64,000 bases of DNA from Metabacillus sp. B2-18. Lineage in GTDB: Bacteria > Bacillota > Bacilli > Bacillales > Bacillaceae. A program made the position numbers and the translations under genes. Of this stretch, positions 36,708-45,241 are shown piece by piece; position 1 is the stretch's first letter; the number at the start of each line of letters is the position of its first letter. The stretch is from NCBI RefSeq assembly GCF_021117275.1, contig NZ_CP088246.1, positions 248,001 through 312,000 of the forward strand, in the 5' to 3' direction. The notes under the pieces were generated by a model that was not told where the DNA came from, did no database searches, and saw only the letters and a program-made list of their open reading frames with translations.

Positions 36708-37202
36708 CTATTCAGCAGTAAAAGTAAAAGTTTCTTTTAAAGGTCTTCCATGTTTATCTTGAGTCCAGACTATCTCCACTTCTAATTCAGTTGCTATTTC
36801 AGCCATAAGGAAATTAGCACCATGATAAGAGTCTCCGTTGTTCATTTGTTTTGCTAAAGATTTGGCCATTTCATAGTGGTTTTCATTACACTCTTGTCCA
36901 TCAGGACAACCAAAAAGCGAGTACTTTGTTTTAGTATTAGGTTCATTTCTAAACATATTAACCTCAACAGAATATACATCTTTACCTATGTTATTAACAT
37001 CTATAGAGTAAGTATGAAATTTCCCTTTTACAGGTTTTGCTAGATTTTTTCCTTTTTCAGCTTCACCTATCTGTACTGACCACTGTTTAGAAGATTGTTT
37101 AACTGGTAATTCATCAAAGGTTAGGGCTTTTGCCTCCAAGGATGTTGCCGCAACCAATAAAAGTAAAAAGGTACATATTGAAATTGAAAATTTTCTAATC
37201 AT
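36708..37202 (-). CDS. Secreted protein, unknown
   Basis: 164 residues with a Sec signal peptide (MIRKFSISICTFLLLLVAAT, cut after LEAKA). The mature part is beta-rich, with two cysteines (FGCPDGQECNENHYEMAKSL) that may form a disulfide. It ends with VEIVWTQDKHGRPLKETFTF. A GGAGGGAAAT site precedes the ATG. Family not recognised. Confidence 0.75.
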   Translation of the reverse strand: MIRKFSISICTFLLLLVAATSLEAKALTFDELPVKQSSKQWSVQIGEAEKGKNLAKPVKGKFHTYSIDVNNIGKDVYSVEVNMFRNEPNTKTKYSLFGCPDGQECNENHYEMAKSLAKQMNNGDSYHGANFLMAEIATELEVEIVWTQDKHGRPLKETFTFTAE

Positions 37203-37612
37203 TATTTCCCTCCTTCTATCAGATATAGCCTTAATTTCTCCAAAATTGAATATATTAACGAAAGAACATCCTGTAAAATAATGTAAGTTTGATAATTATA
37301 TGTAGAATCTTAATCTTTTGAGATGTTAATGATTATTGACATTGATCTTCAGCAATAAAAGCGCTTTAGTTGAACAAAACAATAAACCGAAAGCTTGAAT
37401 TTCATTATTCAAGCTATTTTGTATGCTATTAATAATTTTATTTATGGTGTTGAACTAATTTGTTTATGTACAATCTGTTTTTTGGATTTTCTCAGCAGTA
37501 TCGGAACGACTAAATTAAATAGCTCGTACTTTTAAATTTATAAAAAATTTACATTTATTTAAATTACAGTTAATGGTAAATTTGTAATAACAATTTTAAG
37601 ATGAGGGTTTAT
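37203..37612. other. Intergenic stretch with a repeat copy
   Basis: Contains interspersed repeat copy 6 at 37344-37380 (GATCTTCAGCAATAAAAGCGC) between two divergent secreted-protein genes. Confidence 0.5.
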
Positions 37613-37966
37613 ATGAAAAAAGCATTGTTGTTATTCTTTGTTTCTACACTAATGGTTGGTTGTGCATATTTTTCAAATGCTGACCCAGAGCCTTTACATC
37701 CGTTGTTTTCAAATAATAAAACTAAATATTCTTTATTAGTTGTTGATGAGGCTGGAGAATATGAAATAGGGAACGAATGGTTGGATGAAAATAAAATCTA
37801 TAATGTTCAAACTGTTCATGGAAGAAATTCCGTAGAAGAGATTAATAATCAATACAAATTCATTGAATTAGAAAGATCTCCAGCTTTCGTAGTTTTTGAC
37901 ACAAAAGATATAGTATTTAAAACATACAGTGAAAAAGAATTAATTGAATTTCTCCAAAATAATTGA
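37613..37966 (+). CDS. Small lipoprotein, unknown
   Basis: 117 residues from ATG 37613, 8 bases after GAGGG. Lipobox LMVGCAYF. The mature part reads like a thioredoxin-fold sequence without active-site cysteines: KYSLLVVDEAGEYEIGNEWL and SPAFVVFDTKDIVFKTYSEK then ELIEFLQ. Role unknown. Monocistronic. Confidence 0.75.
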   Translation: MKKALLLFFVSTLMVGCAYFSNADPEPLHPLFSNNKTKYSLLVVDEAGEYEIGNEWLDENKIYNVQTVHGRNSVEEINNQYKFIELERSPAFVVFDTKDIVFKTYSEKELIEFLQNN

Positions 37967-38396
37967 CCAGGATGTTACTATGCCTATGACTCCTTTTATT
38001 AAACAATAAAGGACGCATTAGTGAATAGAACCCTTTGCATAATATATGTTGGAAACTGAGGGAGAAACTACACCATATAAGCTACTTTTTATTATTTTTA
38101 TTTGTTTTAATTGCCGCGACAATAACAATTAAAATAATTATTCCTACCCAAGTTAAAACTTGAACAACGAAATCCACATTACCACACCTTTCTATTGTTA
38201 ATGAAGGTTAACAAATATTGTAACTACGATCAACAATTAAAGAGAATGAACAGTTATGTAAGAGGTCATATGATTTAATAATTTTGTAGTTTTATTAATA
38301 GAAATATTCAATAATATAAAGTACCCTTCTTAAATAAGGATTGTTAAATCAAAGGGCACATTTCTAAAGCAAGAGAAATAGATTGGAGAGGATTAG
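37967..38396. other. Intergenic stretch holding one very small minus-strand gene
   Basis: Apart from the membrane microprotein at 38082-38177, nothing clear. The space lies between two lipoprotein genes. Confidence 0.4.
38082..38177 (-). CDS. Single-helix membrane microprotein, 31 residues
   Basis: GTG start 7 bases after AAAGGTG. It reads MDFVVQVLTWVGIIILIVIV then AAIKTNKNNKK: one membrane helix with a basic tail. Clean composition and a ribosome site argue for a real gene. Such peptides include toxin or regulatory membrane peptides and small spore proteins; no family claimed. Confidence 0.5.
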   Translation of the reverse strand: MDFVVQVLTWVGIIILIVIVAAIKTNKNNKK

Positions 38397-38924
38397 ATGA
38401 ATACGAAATTCATACTTTTCTTATTTCTCGCTTTGTCTATTTTATCGGCCTGTAATAATGATAAAGATGAAGTTAAGGATAGCCAAATATATGAGGGCAA
38501 GAGATTGACTATCGGTGTCATTGGTAAAACACCGATAGTACGTGAAAAAAACATCATTTTTAAAAATATTGAATTAAAGGATTTAAGTTCAGGAAATCTA
38601 TCTCCAGAATATAATGCAATCTTTATTATGAAGGAACATTTATCTAAAGCAGCTAAAGCTCCTTATGCTAAAATATACAAAAATTCTGGTATACCATTTT
38701 TCTTTATTGAAACGAAAAAATCTTATCTACCTTTTGTAAATGAGGACATGGACTATGAAGACTTCCCTGATTCAAAATCAGGAGATTATGCGGCTGGATT
38801 TTACCAAGGTGATGATAATGGAACATATTGGGGTTACGGACTTTACAATAATACAGTTAATGATATAAACATTTTGGATGTTTATTCAAGAATTTTTAAT
38901 ACTATTGAAAATGTTGATAATTGA
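38397..38924 (+). CDS. Lipoprotein, unknown
   Basis: 175 residues, lipobox ILSACNND. The mature part reads RLTIGVIGKTPIVREKNIIF, with an alpha/beta core and an aromatic C-terminal segment (YAAGFYQGDDNGTYWGYGLY). The GVIG start recalls periplasmic-binding-type folds, but it is too short for one. TGGAGAGGATT precedes the ATG. Related in style to the lipoprotein at 37613. Confidence 0.75.
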   Translation: MNTKFILFLFLALSILSACNNDKDEVKDSQIYEGKRLTIGVIGKTPIVREKNIIFKNIELKDLSSGNLSPEYNAIFIMKEHLSKAAKAPYAKIYKNSGIPFFFIETKKSYLPFVNEDMDYEDFPDSKSGDYAAGFYQGDDNGTYWGYGLYNNTVNDINILDVYSRIFNTIENVDN

Positions 38925-38965
38925 ATGGAAAACAATTAAATGACCAAGCTTCTTTTTCATTTATT

Positions 38966-39000
38966 ACTATTCAACAATAGAAGCGCGATTGTTGAGGATT
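38966..39000 (+). repeat. Interspersed hairpin repeat, copy 7 (head only)
   Basis: TTCAACAATAGAAGCGCGATTGTTG has the conserved head and a weak partial stem. Confidence 0.5.
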
Positions 39001-39053
39001 GCAGACAGAAAATGATCAAATATTTTTATGAAAATTGTATAGTGCTTCATAGT

Positions 39054-39099
39054 GAATGGACCCGTTTTGATCAATCTTTTTTTCAAAACAGGTTCATTT
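39054..39099. terminator. Terminator-like hairpin
   Basis: AATGGACCCGTTTTGA pairs imperfectly with TCAAAACAGGTTCATT. It lies between the lipoprotein gene and the IS21 element. Confidence 0.55.
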
Positions 39100-39266
39100 A
39101 ATTTGACGTAAAATGTGGATTTTCAGGGTGTTAATGATCAAATTTTATTTTAAAGCTACATCATCTTTTCCTACAAAGTAATACTTTTTATTAAATTCAC
39201 AAATTTCGCTTTCACCTTCAGCAAAATCATTGTGACCGTCAAGTAGAATGACACAATTTTTGCTCA

Positions 39267-40031
39267 TTAATTTGAAACACTTTGTTCCCCAAATATGGTA
39301 GAACGATGCTTCATACGATAACTATCTTCATTTAAATGAATAATCTCTACTCGATGCAGAATTCTATCTAGAATAGCTGTTGTTATAGCTTGATCTCCTA
39401 ATAATTCTCCCCATTCTTTTGGAGCCTTGTTAGAAGTTAGAATAATGGACGATTGGTTATATAAATCGTTTATTAAATGGAAAAACATATTTGCTTCTTG
39501 TTGATCCATTGCCATGAACATCAAGTCATCTATGATAACTAAATCTGCTTCTCTAATTCTCTTCATTCTTGCTTTAGATTTGCGCGTGAATTCTTCCGTT
39601 TTCAGATTATGAACTAGGTCTCCCATTGAAGTAAAAATAGCTTTGTATCCTTGGTTTATTGCCTCTATACCTAGCCCGACCGCCAGGTGCGTTTTGCCTA
39701 CACCAGGCGGTCCTAGTAATATTAAATTGTATAACTGTTCAACCCAAGTTAAGTCTCTTAATCTATTTAATTGTTTATTACTTAAAGACTTCTGTTCTTT
39801 CAAATTGAATTCCTCGAGTGTTTTACTAAAAGGAAAGGTAGCCCACTTTAAGCGATTATTTAATTGCTTTTCCTCTCTTCGAGCTTGCTCATAGGTTGTT
39901 ACATCTAATAAAAATTGAGTGAATGATTGGTCCTTTTGCTCAGCTTCTCTGATCAAATGGGGTAGGTGTTTGGCAGTTTCAACGAGTCTTAATGCTTTCA
40001 TTATGTCTTGTATTTGTTGAAGTTGACTCAT
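39267..40031 (-). CDS. istB: IS21-family helper ATPase IstB
   Basis: 254 residues, AAA+ type. Walker A is GPPGVGKTHLAVGLG near 105 and Walker B DLVIIDDLMF near 165; sensor ILTSNKAPKEWGELLGDQAI follows. IstB assembles on target DNA and stimulates IstA. Its gene starts two bases after istA stops. Intact. Confidence 0.95.
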   Translation of the reverse strand: MSQLQQIQDIMKALRLVETAKHLPHLIREAEQKDQSFTQFLLDVTTYEQARREEKQLNNRLKWATFPFSKTLEEFNLKEQKSLSNKQLNRLRDLTWVEQLYNLILLGPPGVGKTHLAVGLGIEAINQGYKAIFTSMGDLVHNLKTEEFTRKSKARMKRIREADLVIIDDLMFMAMDQQEANMFFHLINDLYNQSSIILTSNKAPKEWGELLGDQAITTAILDRILHRVEIIHLNEDSYRMKHRSTIFGEQSVSN

Positions 40032-40032
40032 C

Positions 40033-41595
40033 TTATTTTACCTCCATTAACACCGTGTAAGAATCTACTTTTCTTTTGTGTGCATCTGTTTCTAAAACCC
40101 ATTCAGACAGCTTGTTCAAAGGTTTGATTTCTATTTTGTTTTCTATAACTGTTTCATTTATCTGGCGTTGACGTTTCACATATGCAACGATATCGCTAAA
40201 ATCTGTTGCACTAAATAGTTTCCTTTTTACGCACTCTGCTAACGCCTTGGTTAGTACTTCGCTATTGCTTTCTTTTGCTTCACGCAAGATAATTTGCAGT
40301 TGGTCTTTAATGTAACGAGGATTTTTCTCTCTAACCTTCTCTAAATATTGATAGGCTCGTTCTTTATCTTCAAATTCCTCGGCCACTGTGCTAATATATG
40401 CTTCGACTCCTTTTGTACGGTCTCTACTATGTTTTCTATCTTTTACTAATTGGCCTTTGCCATTTGGAATCATATGTTTTGCAATGATTTCGCCAGTATC
40501 AGGGATATAAATAATCAGTTCTTTATTCTCCGTTTCCTTGATACATACTTTATCCAATTTGTTGTATGTGCCAAGTGGAAGAGAGTACCGATTTGAACCG
40601 AAACGAATTGTATTGTCCTTATGGACACACCTTGCTATACTTGTATCATAGTTATTTTGAATATCTATTTTTTTGGAGACCGGCTTTAAGTGTTGCTTTT
40701 CGAGGAGAAACACTTCAAACGGTCTTTTTTTTGTTGTGTTGTGTACCTTAAAGTTCCCAGTTCTGTTTAGCCATTCCCAACCTTGTTCGTTCCAGGAATC
40801 AATGTTATGGAATACTCTATGTTTGGCAAAGTTTTGTTTTATGAATCCTACAACATTTTCTATTCTTCCTTTACTTTCTGGGTCAGCTTTGCGACAAACA
40901 CGAAGGTTCAAACCCCTAGATTCCCTATAATTTTGAAACTCTTTTGTTAAAATTAAATCTCCACCATTTTCACTAACTACAATTAAACTATCTTGATCAT
41001 ACACAATCTCATTGGTCATTCCACCGTACCACTTGAATGCATTCTCATGCGCTCTAATTACATCCTGTGTTGTAAAAGGTCTATCCAACCACTCTTTATA
41101 TTTTTGTCTAGAGTGGGAGAGGACAAAGGCTATAAAGGTTAGCTTAATCTCCTTATTATCAGCTGTCTGTTGCCTTGTATGTCCGAAGTCTACCTGCATT
41201 TGTTCGCCCATCGGGGGATCGGGGATTGCCTCATACATTCGAGGAGACGTTTCTTTTTTTATCTGGTATTCTTCTCTAAGATCCTTTACATAACTTCTAA
41301 CTGTACTCTCCCCAATATTTATATCTTCATATTTCTCCAGAAGCCAATCATACACTTGTGCAGCTGACATATCCGGATGCATCCTCAACCAAGATAGTAT
41401 CAGCTCTTTATTGGGATCTAGTATTCTCTTTTTATTCTTAAGAGATTCTACCCAATCAGCCATCTCCGAAGGTGATTTCTTCAAATGTCTGTAAACTGTT
41501 GACCTTGAAATCCCTAACTTTTCAGCTATTTTAGTTTGACTAAATCCTTGTTTTAATAATTGTCTTATTTCCATGTACATTTCCCACTTATCCAC
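40033..41595 (-). CDS. istA: IS21-family transposase IstA
   Basis: 520 residues. Two N-terminal helix-turn-helix units (KQGFSQTKIAEKLGISRSTV; DMSAAQVYDWLLEKYEDINI) precede a DDE core: aspartate in QVDFGHTRQQ, aspartate in YDQDSLIVVS and glutamate in PESKGRIENVVGF. A beta-barrel and charged C-terminus follow. The GTG at 41595 may be an over-long start; ATG 41580 sits better behind AAAAGGTGG. Intact. Confidence 0.93.
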   Translation of the reverse strand: MDKWEMYMEIRQLLKQGFSQTKIAEKLGISRSTVYRHLKKSPSEMADWVESLKNKKRILDPNKELILSWLRMHPDMSAAQVYDWLLEKYEDINIGESTVRSYVKDLREEYQIKKETSPRMYEAIPDPPMGEQMQVDFGHTRQQTADNKEIKLTFIAFVLSHSRQKYKEWLDRPFTTQDVIRAHENAFKWYGGMTNEIVYDQDSLIVVSENGGDLILTKEFQNYRESRGLNLRVCRKADPESKGRIENVVGFIKQNFAKHRVFHNIDSWNEQGWEWLNRTGNFKVHNTTKKRPFEVFLLEKQHLKPVSKKIDIQNNYDTSIARCVHKDNTIRFGSNRYSLPLGTYNKLDKVCIKETENKELIIYIPDTGEIIAKHMIPNGKGQLVKDRKHSRDRTKGVEAYISTVAEEFEDKERAYQYLEKVREKNPRYIKDQLQIILREAKESNSEVLTKALAECVKRKLFSATDFSDIVAYVKRQRQINETVIENKIEIKPLNKLSEWVLETDAHKRKVDSYTVLMEVK

Positions 41596-41722
41596 CTTTT
41601 CTGACCCCCACTGTAAGTAATGAAACTATTATTCATTTTACAGGGGAGGAGTAATATTCATTGCTGGTATATTTGGGTAAATAAGTGTTTCATCAAATCA
41701 AGCAAAACTTGTATACTTTATT

Positions 41723-41845
41723 CTAGCAGTCACAATCATCTGCCTCCGTAAAGAAAACGACAGCATCTTCTAGTAGTTCCGTGTTATAAATAATTACATA
41801 TAAATTTTCCATACTAATTTCTTCTTCAAATACTAAAACATCCAT
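41723..41845 (-). CDS. Small acidic protein, 40 residues
   Basis: MDVLVFEEEISMENLYVIIY then NTELLEDAVVFFTEADDCDC. Start behind GGAGG, 6 bases. Strongly acidic with a Cys-Asp-Cys end. The gene follows a leader hairpin of the kind found ahead of other island genes, which supports its being a real island gene at the left border. Function unknown. Confidence 0.6.
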   Translation of the reverse strand: MDVLVFEEEISMENLYVIIYNTELLEDAVVFFTEADDCDC

Positions 41846-41873
41846 ATTGATTCCTCCATTACAATAATTAACA

Positions 41874-41927
41874 CAAAAAAGCACCGTTGAAAAAGGGCAT
41901 ACCTATAGCCTCTTTCCCAACGGTGCT
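41874..41927 (-). promoter_or_regulatory. Leader terminator-like hairpin (island leader family)
   Basis: On the minus strand AAGCACCGTTG pairs with CAACGGTGCTT, with TATGCCC inside and a run of six T after it, about 20 bases before the ribosome site of the 41723 gene. Shares the layout AAGC-stem, TATGCCC, stem, T-run with 49291-49348. A terminator in front of its gene suggests attenuation or processive antitermination. Confidence 0.6.
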
Positions 41928-42051
41928 TCCGTGGATTATTGTGTGTTTTTTAGTTTTATAGATTGATTATACCTACATATTTCTAAAAGTACAAGCAAAA
42001 AAATGGCGAGAAATAACACGTTTATTGTGGTTTTAAAAAGTTCGTCCTTAT

Positions 42052-42089
42052 GGTGTAGCTTCAGGAAAATGCGGATTTACAAATATAAG
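42052..42089 (+). mobile_element. Solo Tn3-type terminal inverted repeat
   Basis: GGTGTAGCTTCAGGAAAATG then CGGATTTACAAATATAAG matches the terminal repeat of the transposon at 53647 (GGGGTAGCGTCAGGAAAATG, CGGATTTACAACGATAAG) with four differences. It points rightwards into the island. It may be a relic of an older transposon or the left end of a larger unit ending at 59531. Confidence 0.75.
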
Positions 42090-42165
42090 TAATGTACAGA
42101 TACAAGCTATGCTACTCTTGTTACGCTAGGAAAATAGATTGTTTACAACGATACACTTTACATAG

Positions 42166-42210
42166 TAGCCAAAACCCATTAAAATTTATATTCATGATAG
42201 CCAAAACCCA
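42166..42210 (+). promoter_or_regulatory. Paired 13-bp direct repeat, probable operator
   Basis: TAGCCAAAACCCA occurs at 42166-42178 and 42198-42210, exactly 32 bases apart (about three helical turns), ending 22 bases before the ATG of a ribbon-helix-helix protein. RHH proteins commonly bind such repeats and control their own genes; autoregulation is inferred. Confidence 0.55.
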
Positions 42211-42231
42211 CAATATTAAGGAGGTATTATA

Positions 42232-42717
42232 ATGCCAAGAGTTTATTTGACATTAGAACAGGAATTGTTTAGACGCATCGAAGAAGATGCAAATAAAAAT
42301 AATATTACTATGAATTTGCTCATGCAAAATATATTCGAAAGAGTTTATTTGGGTGGTTTAAATTACAGTGATATTGTTGAAAAGATAGGGTCAGATACAG
42401 TAGGATTCGATTATACTGCTGCACTAAATGAACTTATTAAAGAAACAAATGAAAGAGATGACGGAGAATTTACACTTGTGATGTTAGATTCATTCTCCAA
42501 ACAATGTATCTCTACAGTTGAAAAGGGCTACTTACAACCGTCCACTTTAAGAGCGAAACTTGGTAAACTTTATAATTCAGTTGTCGAAAAAGATAAGAAT
42601 AAAGCTAATAAGGATAAAGTTCTTCCAGGTGTTGAAAGGGCTAGAAATGATAATGGAGATTTGAAATTTATATCTAGAACTGCTGTTTATGTTAAGAATT
42701 CTATAAAACAAAAGTAG
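42232..42717 (+). CDS. Ribbon-helix-helix protein with C-terminal extension
   Basis: 161 residues. The first 45 (MPRVYLTLEQELFRRIEEDA, then ITMNLLMQNIFERV) fit a ribbon-helix-helix DNA-binding domain. The rest is helical with a DUF-like region (QCISTVEKGYLQPSTLRAKL GKLYNSVVE). It has a GGAGG site, an upstream paired repeat, and its own terminator. It probably regulates island genes, possibly with plasmid-maintenance ancestry. Family of the C-terminal part not recognised. Confidence 0.65.
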   Translation: MPRVYLTLEQELFRRIEEDANKNNITMNLLMQNIFERVYLGGLNYSDIVEKIGSDTVGFDYTAALNELIKETNERDDGEFTLVMLDSFSKQCISTVEKGYLQPSTLRAKLGKLYNSVVEKDKNKANKDKVLPGVERARNDNGDLKFISRTAVYVKNSIKQK

Positions 42718-42751
42718 AATGCAGTAATACTAAAACAGCCTACATTAAAAC

Positions 42752-42802
42752 TAATAAAGAGCATGCTTTGATCAATCTTTGTTCAAAACATGCTCTTTAT
42801 TA
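42752..42802. terminator. Strong bidirectional terminator
   Basis: TAATAAAGAGCATG and CATGCTCTTTATTA are exact complements, with further pairing inward (TTTGATC). Confidence 0.85.
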
Positions 42803-42951
42803 ACTTTTATATCAAGATTATAGACTCGATTCTATCAAACCTTATTTAAAAGTAAATTATTCTTTGTGGAAGTATTAGGTACTTTTTCATACGTCTTTCG
42901 CTTTGTAGTAATATATAACTATATTAATTGAGAAAAAGTAGGTAGATATTA

Positions 42952-43200
42952 ATGGATAATATATTAATTGATATAAAAGATAGTGTATTTGAAAGCAAAG
43001 ATGAAGCAAGTTTGTACGTGATAAAAGATGTGAATAAACATGGGGATGTATTTATATTCACTATACCGGAGTATTCATTTTCATGGGTTGTTAAGAGTGA
43101 AGATGATTTAGAATCATTGAAGTCTTACAGAATTCTAAATAGCGTGGAAATAAAAGAGAAATTAATTAATGAAATGAAAAAAGCAATTAAAAAACTCTAG
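42952..43200 (+). CDS. Small protein, unknown
   Basis: 82 residues beginning MDNILIDIKDSVFESKDEAS with VIKDVNKHGDVFIFTIPEYS then a lysine-rich end (LINEMKKAIKKL). The pattern alternates strands and helices. No motif recognised. Weak ribosome site (GTAGGTAG). It lies ahead of the ligase gene and could be co-transcribed with it. Confidence 0.6.
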   Translation: MDNILIDIKDSVFESKDEASLYVIKDVNKHGDVFIFTIPEYSFSWVVKSEDDLESLKSYRILNSVEIKEKLINEMKKAIKKL

Positions 43201-43294
43201 AGGTTTAACATCGGTGGATATTTCCTTTTCTGCCTCGAAACTACTAGTTACATCATTTTAAGTTTCTAATAACATGTAATAAGAGGTGGTTTAT

Positions 43295-44101
43295 ATGATA
43301 AGCCCGATGTTACTAGAAAAGGCAATTGAGCCGATTAACGATAATACTTATTTGACAGAATTGAAACTTGATGGGATAAGGCTCATTTGGACTAAATTTA
43401 ATGATAAGGTTCGTTTATATACACGTCACAATACAGAAGTTACATTTAGATTTAAAGAGCTGCATGATCTAGATATGCCAAACGGTACTATACTCGATGG
43501 TGAGCTTATCGTCCCCGGTGATGACGGTAAACCAGAATTTGAGTTAATGATGGAGAGGTTCCAATCCTCTAAAAGTAATCATTTTATTCAGTATTGTGTG
43601 TTCGATATCATTCAGTACAATGACCAGAATGTAACGTCCCTTCCTCTTTTAGAAAGAAAAGAATTACTTTCAAAAGTTGTTACACCTATAGAACATGTAG
43701 TGTTGGGGCAATTTATTCAAGGGCATGCAGTAGAGTATTTTGATTTAGTAAAAGAAAGAGATTTAGAAGGAATAGTTATTAAGAAGGCGGATAGCCCATA
43801 TGAACTGAATAAGCGCAGTAAAACATGGATAAAGGTGATTAATTATCAATATGAAAATATCTATCTCACAGCTTTAAAAAAGGGTGAGTTTGGAGTTAAC
43901 TTGGCATTTGAGGATGGATCTTATGCTGGGCTAATGGAATTCATGCCAACTGACGAAAGAAAGAAACTCTATCAAACAATGAGAAAAGTATCTGAAACTG
44001 AAAAATACATTAGGATAGAGCCAATTAAATGCCAGGTGAAATATCGAAATTTAACACGTTCAGGATTATTGCGATTTCCATCTTTTCATCAATGGTTATA
44101 A
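43295..44101 (+). CDS. ATP-dependent DNA ligase, small phage/LigD type
   Basis: 268 residues from ATG 43295 behind GAGGTGG. Nucleotidyltransferase motifs: the adenylated lysine in ELKLDGIRLI near 31 (motif I), YTRHNTEV (I-a), DGELIVPG (III), YCVFDII (III-a), EGIVIKK (IV) and KTWIKV (V). An OB-type C-terminus follows. Seals nicks in duplex DNA. It resembles stand-alone ligases such as SP-beta YoqV, adding DNA metabolism to the island's functions. Confidence 0.9.
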   Translation: MISPMLLEKAIEPINDNTYLTELKLDGIRLIWTKFNDKVRLYTRHNTEVTFRFKELHDLDMPNGTILDGELIVPGDDGKPEFELMMERFQSSKSNHFIQYCVFDIIQYNDQNVTSLPLLERKELLSKVVTPIEHVVLGQFIQGHAVEYFDLVKERDLEGIVIKKADSPYELNKRSKTWIKVINYQYENIYLTALKKGEFGVNLAFEDGSYAGLMEFMPTDERKKLYQTMRKVSETEKYIRIEPIKCQVKYRNLTRSGLLRFPSFHQWL

Positions 44102-44234
44102 AAAAAGTCAGACCTATTATTTTACTAATCTCCCTTAATCTCTCTGAACTAATTGCTTTTAAGACAGATTCTTGATAAATTTAATATATAGTTATTTTTT
44201 CTTGCTCTTATGAGCCTTAATTTTTGAAGCATTC

Positions 44235-44293
44235 AAGCCCTATGGGTGGTATTTTTTCTTTTTGAAGGAAAAGTCTGCCTATAGGGCTTTTTG
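44235..44293 (+). promoter_or_regulatory. Leader terminator-like hairpin ahead of the conjugation operon
   Basis: AAGCCCTATGGG, a TGGTATTTTTTC region, then CTATAGGGCTTTTT. It nearly repeats 49291-49348, including the upstream GAGCCTT and the GGTGGTATTTTT segment. It ends about 18 bases before the AAGGAGG of the first operon gene, so read-through must be controlled or inefficient. Confidence 0.7.
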
Positions 44294-44324
44294 TATGCAA
44301 AAAACAGTTAAAAGGAGGATTTTT

Positions 44325-44654
44325 TTGAGATTACAAAGGTTTGTTTCTTCAATAGGGGAAAGTTCAGTACCGGAAGATATCCACGCTCAAAATACTAGGA
44401 AAATTCGACTGATTTCTTTAATGTTATACGACAAAGAAAAAGTTGGAGAAGTAGATTTTGATTCTTTTACTCTTGATGATCTTGTATTAGCAAGAGAGGA
44501 AATTATTGATTATAACTCTGACGAGTTCGATGAAGGACAAGTCGACTTCTTTCCTAATGCTGAAAATGGATTATATCATGTGAATCGATTAGCTCATATA
44601 TCTAAAAAAGTTAAATCAATTCAATCCATTAGGAAAAAGAGGAGGTTTTTTTAG
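44325..44654 (+). CDS. Unknown protein, first gene of the ubiquitin-like operon
   Basis: 109 residues from TTG 44325 behind AAAGGAGG; an upstream in-frame ATG lies inside the leader hairpin. It reads LRLQRFVSSIGESSVPEDIH, an acidic middle (EEIIDYNSDEFDEGQVDFFP) and a basic end (SIQSIRKKRRFF). No motif recognised. It overlaps the next gene by one base, so it belongs to the same operon. It may be a structural or specificity factor of the system. Confidence 0.65.
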   Translation: MRLQRFVSSIGESSVPEDIHAQNTRKIRLISLMLYDKEKVGEVDFDSFTLDDLVLAREEIIDYNSDEFDEGQVDFFPNAENGLYHVNRLAHISKKVKSIQSIRKKRRFF

Positions 44655-45241
44655 TGGCTAAGTCAGCTTATCTATCTAATGAATGGTTAATGGCTGCTTA
44701 TAGCACTGCAGATAATTTATTAGTAGCCAAATTAATGCATGATGAAGGAGTTCCACTAGCACCGGAATTAACATTTTTTGTAGATTATCACTCCTACAAA
44801 TTTTCGTTATTTTGGGTCGCGCTAGGTGAACTCTTTTTTTATGAAAAAGTAAGCGAAGGTAATAATGGAAGTACGGATGGAGAGTATCTCATTACCTGCA
44901 AGGAGCTGTCTGAAATATACAAGATTAAAGAGCTGCTAAAAGGGACTAAGGATTATTTTATGTTCTGGGAAGAGTGTACTAATCTTGTTGATTTTCTTGA
45001 TGTATCAGCGGAATTATTCGAACTGTCTATTAAAGGCGAGTTTACAGACAATGGACTTCTTCTGAAATTCGTAGGAGATCCTTATTACTCTGAATTTTTT
45101 ACACTGTTGCAAGGTATTTTTGAATTTAAACAATATCTAATTCTATTTCTAAATACCTGGAAGGACAAGATTAATACAATTTCTAATTTAGGAGGAAATA
45201 AATATGACTCAAACAGTCAACGAAGTTCACATTCAGCTTAA
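44654..45241 (+). CDS. Unknown helical protein, second operon gene
   Basis: 195 residues from GTG 44654 behind AGAGGAGG, overlapping the previous stop. Sequence is aromatic-rich and helical (PELTFFVDYHSYKFSLFWVA, KGTKDYFMFWEECTNLVDFL). The end overlaps the next gene's start by 38 bases. I do not recognise it as any of the named PRTRC proteins. Position argues for a role with the E2/UBL/JAB/E1 set. Confidence 0.65.
   Translation: MAKSAYLSNEWLMAAYSTADNLLVAKLMHDEGVPLAPELTFFVDYHSYKFSLFWVALGELFFYEKVSEGNNGSTDGEYLITCKELSEIYKIKELLKGTKDYFMFWEECTNLVDFLDVSAELFELSIKGEFTDNGLLLKFVGDPYYSEFFTLLQGIFEFKQYLILFLNTWKDKINTISNLGGNKYDSNSQRSSHSA

Larger units (their letters stand above)
39230..41640 (-). mobile_element. 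IS21-family insertion sequence, apparently intact
   Basis: istA and istB are complete and in the usual order, overlapping closely. The end after istB includes TTGTGACCGTCAAGTAG (39229-39245). The other end lies upstream of istA around 41600-41640 (TGACCCCCACTG). Exact termini and target duplication could not be fixed by eye. A related end remnant is at 29112. Confidence 0.8.
41596..42231. other. Junction between IS21 and the accessory island
   Basis: Holds, in order, the IS21 end, a 40-residue minus-strand gene with a leader hairpin, a solo Tn3-type inverted repeat and a paired direct repeat ahead of the ribbon-helix-helix gene; all are listed separately. Confidence 0.6.
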
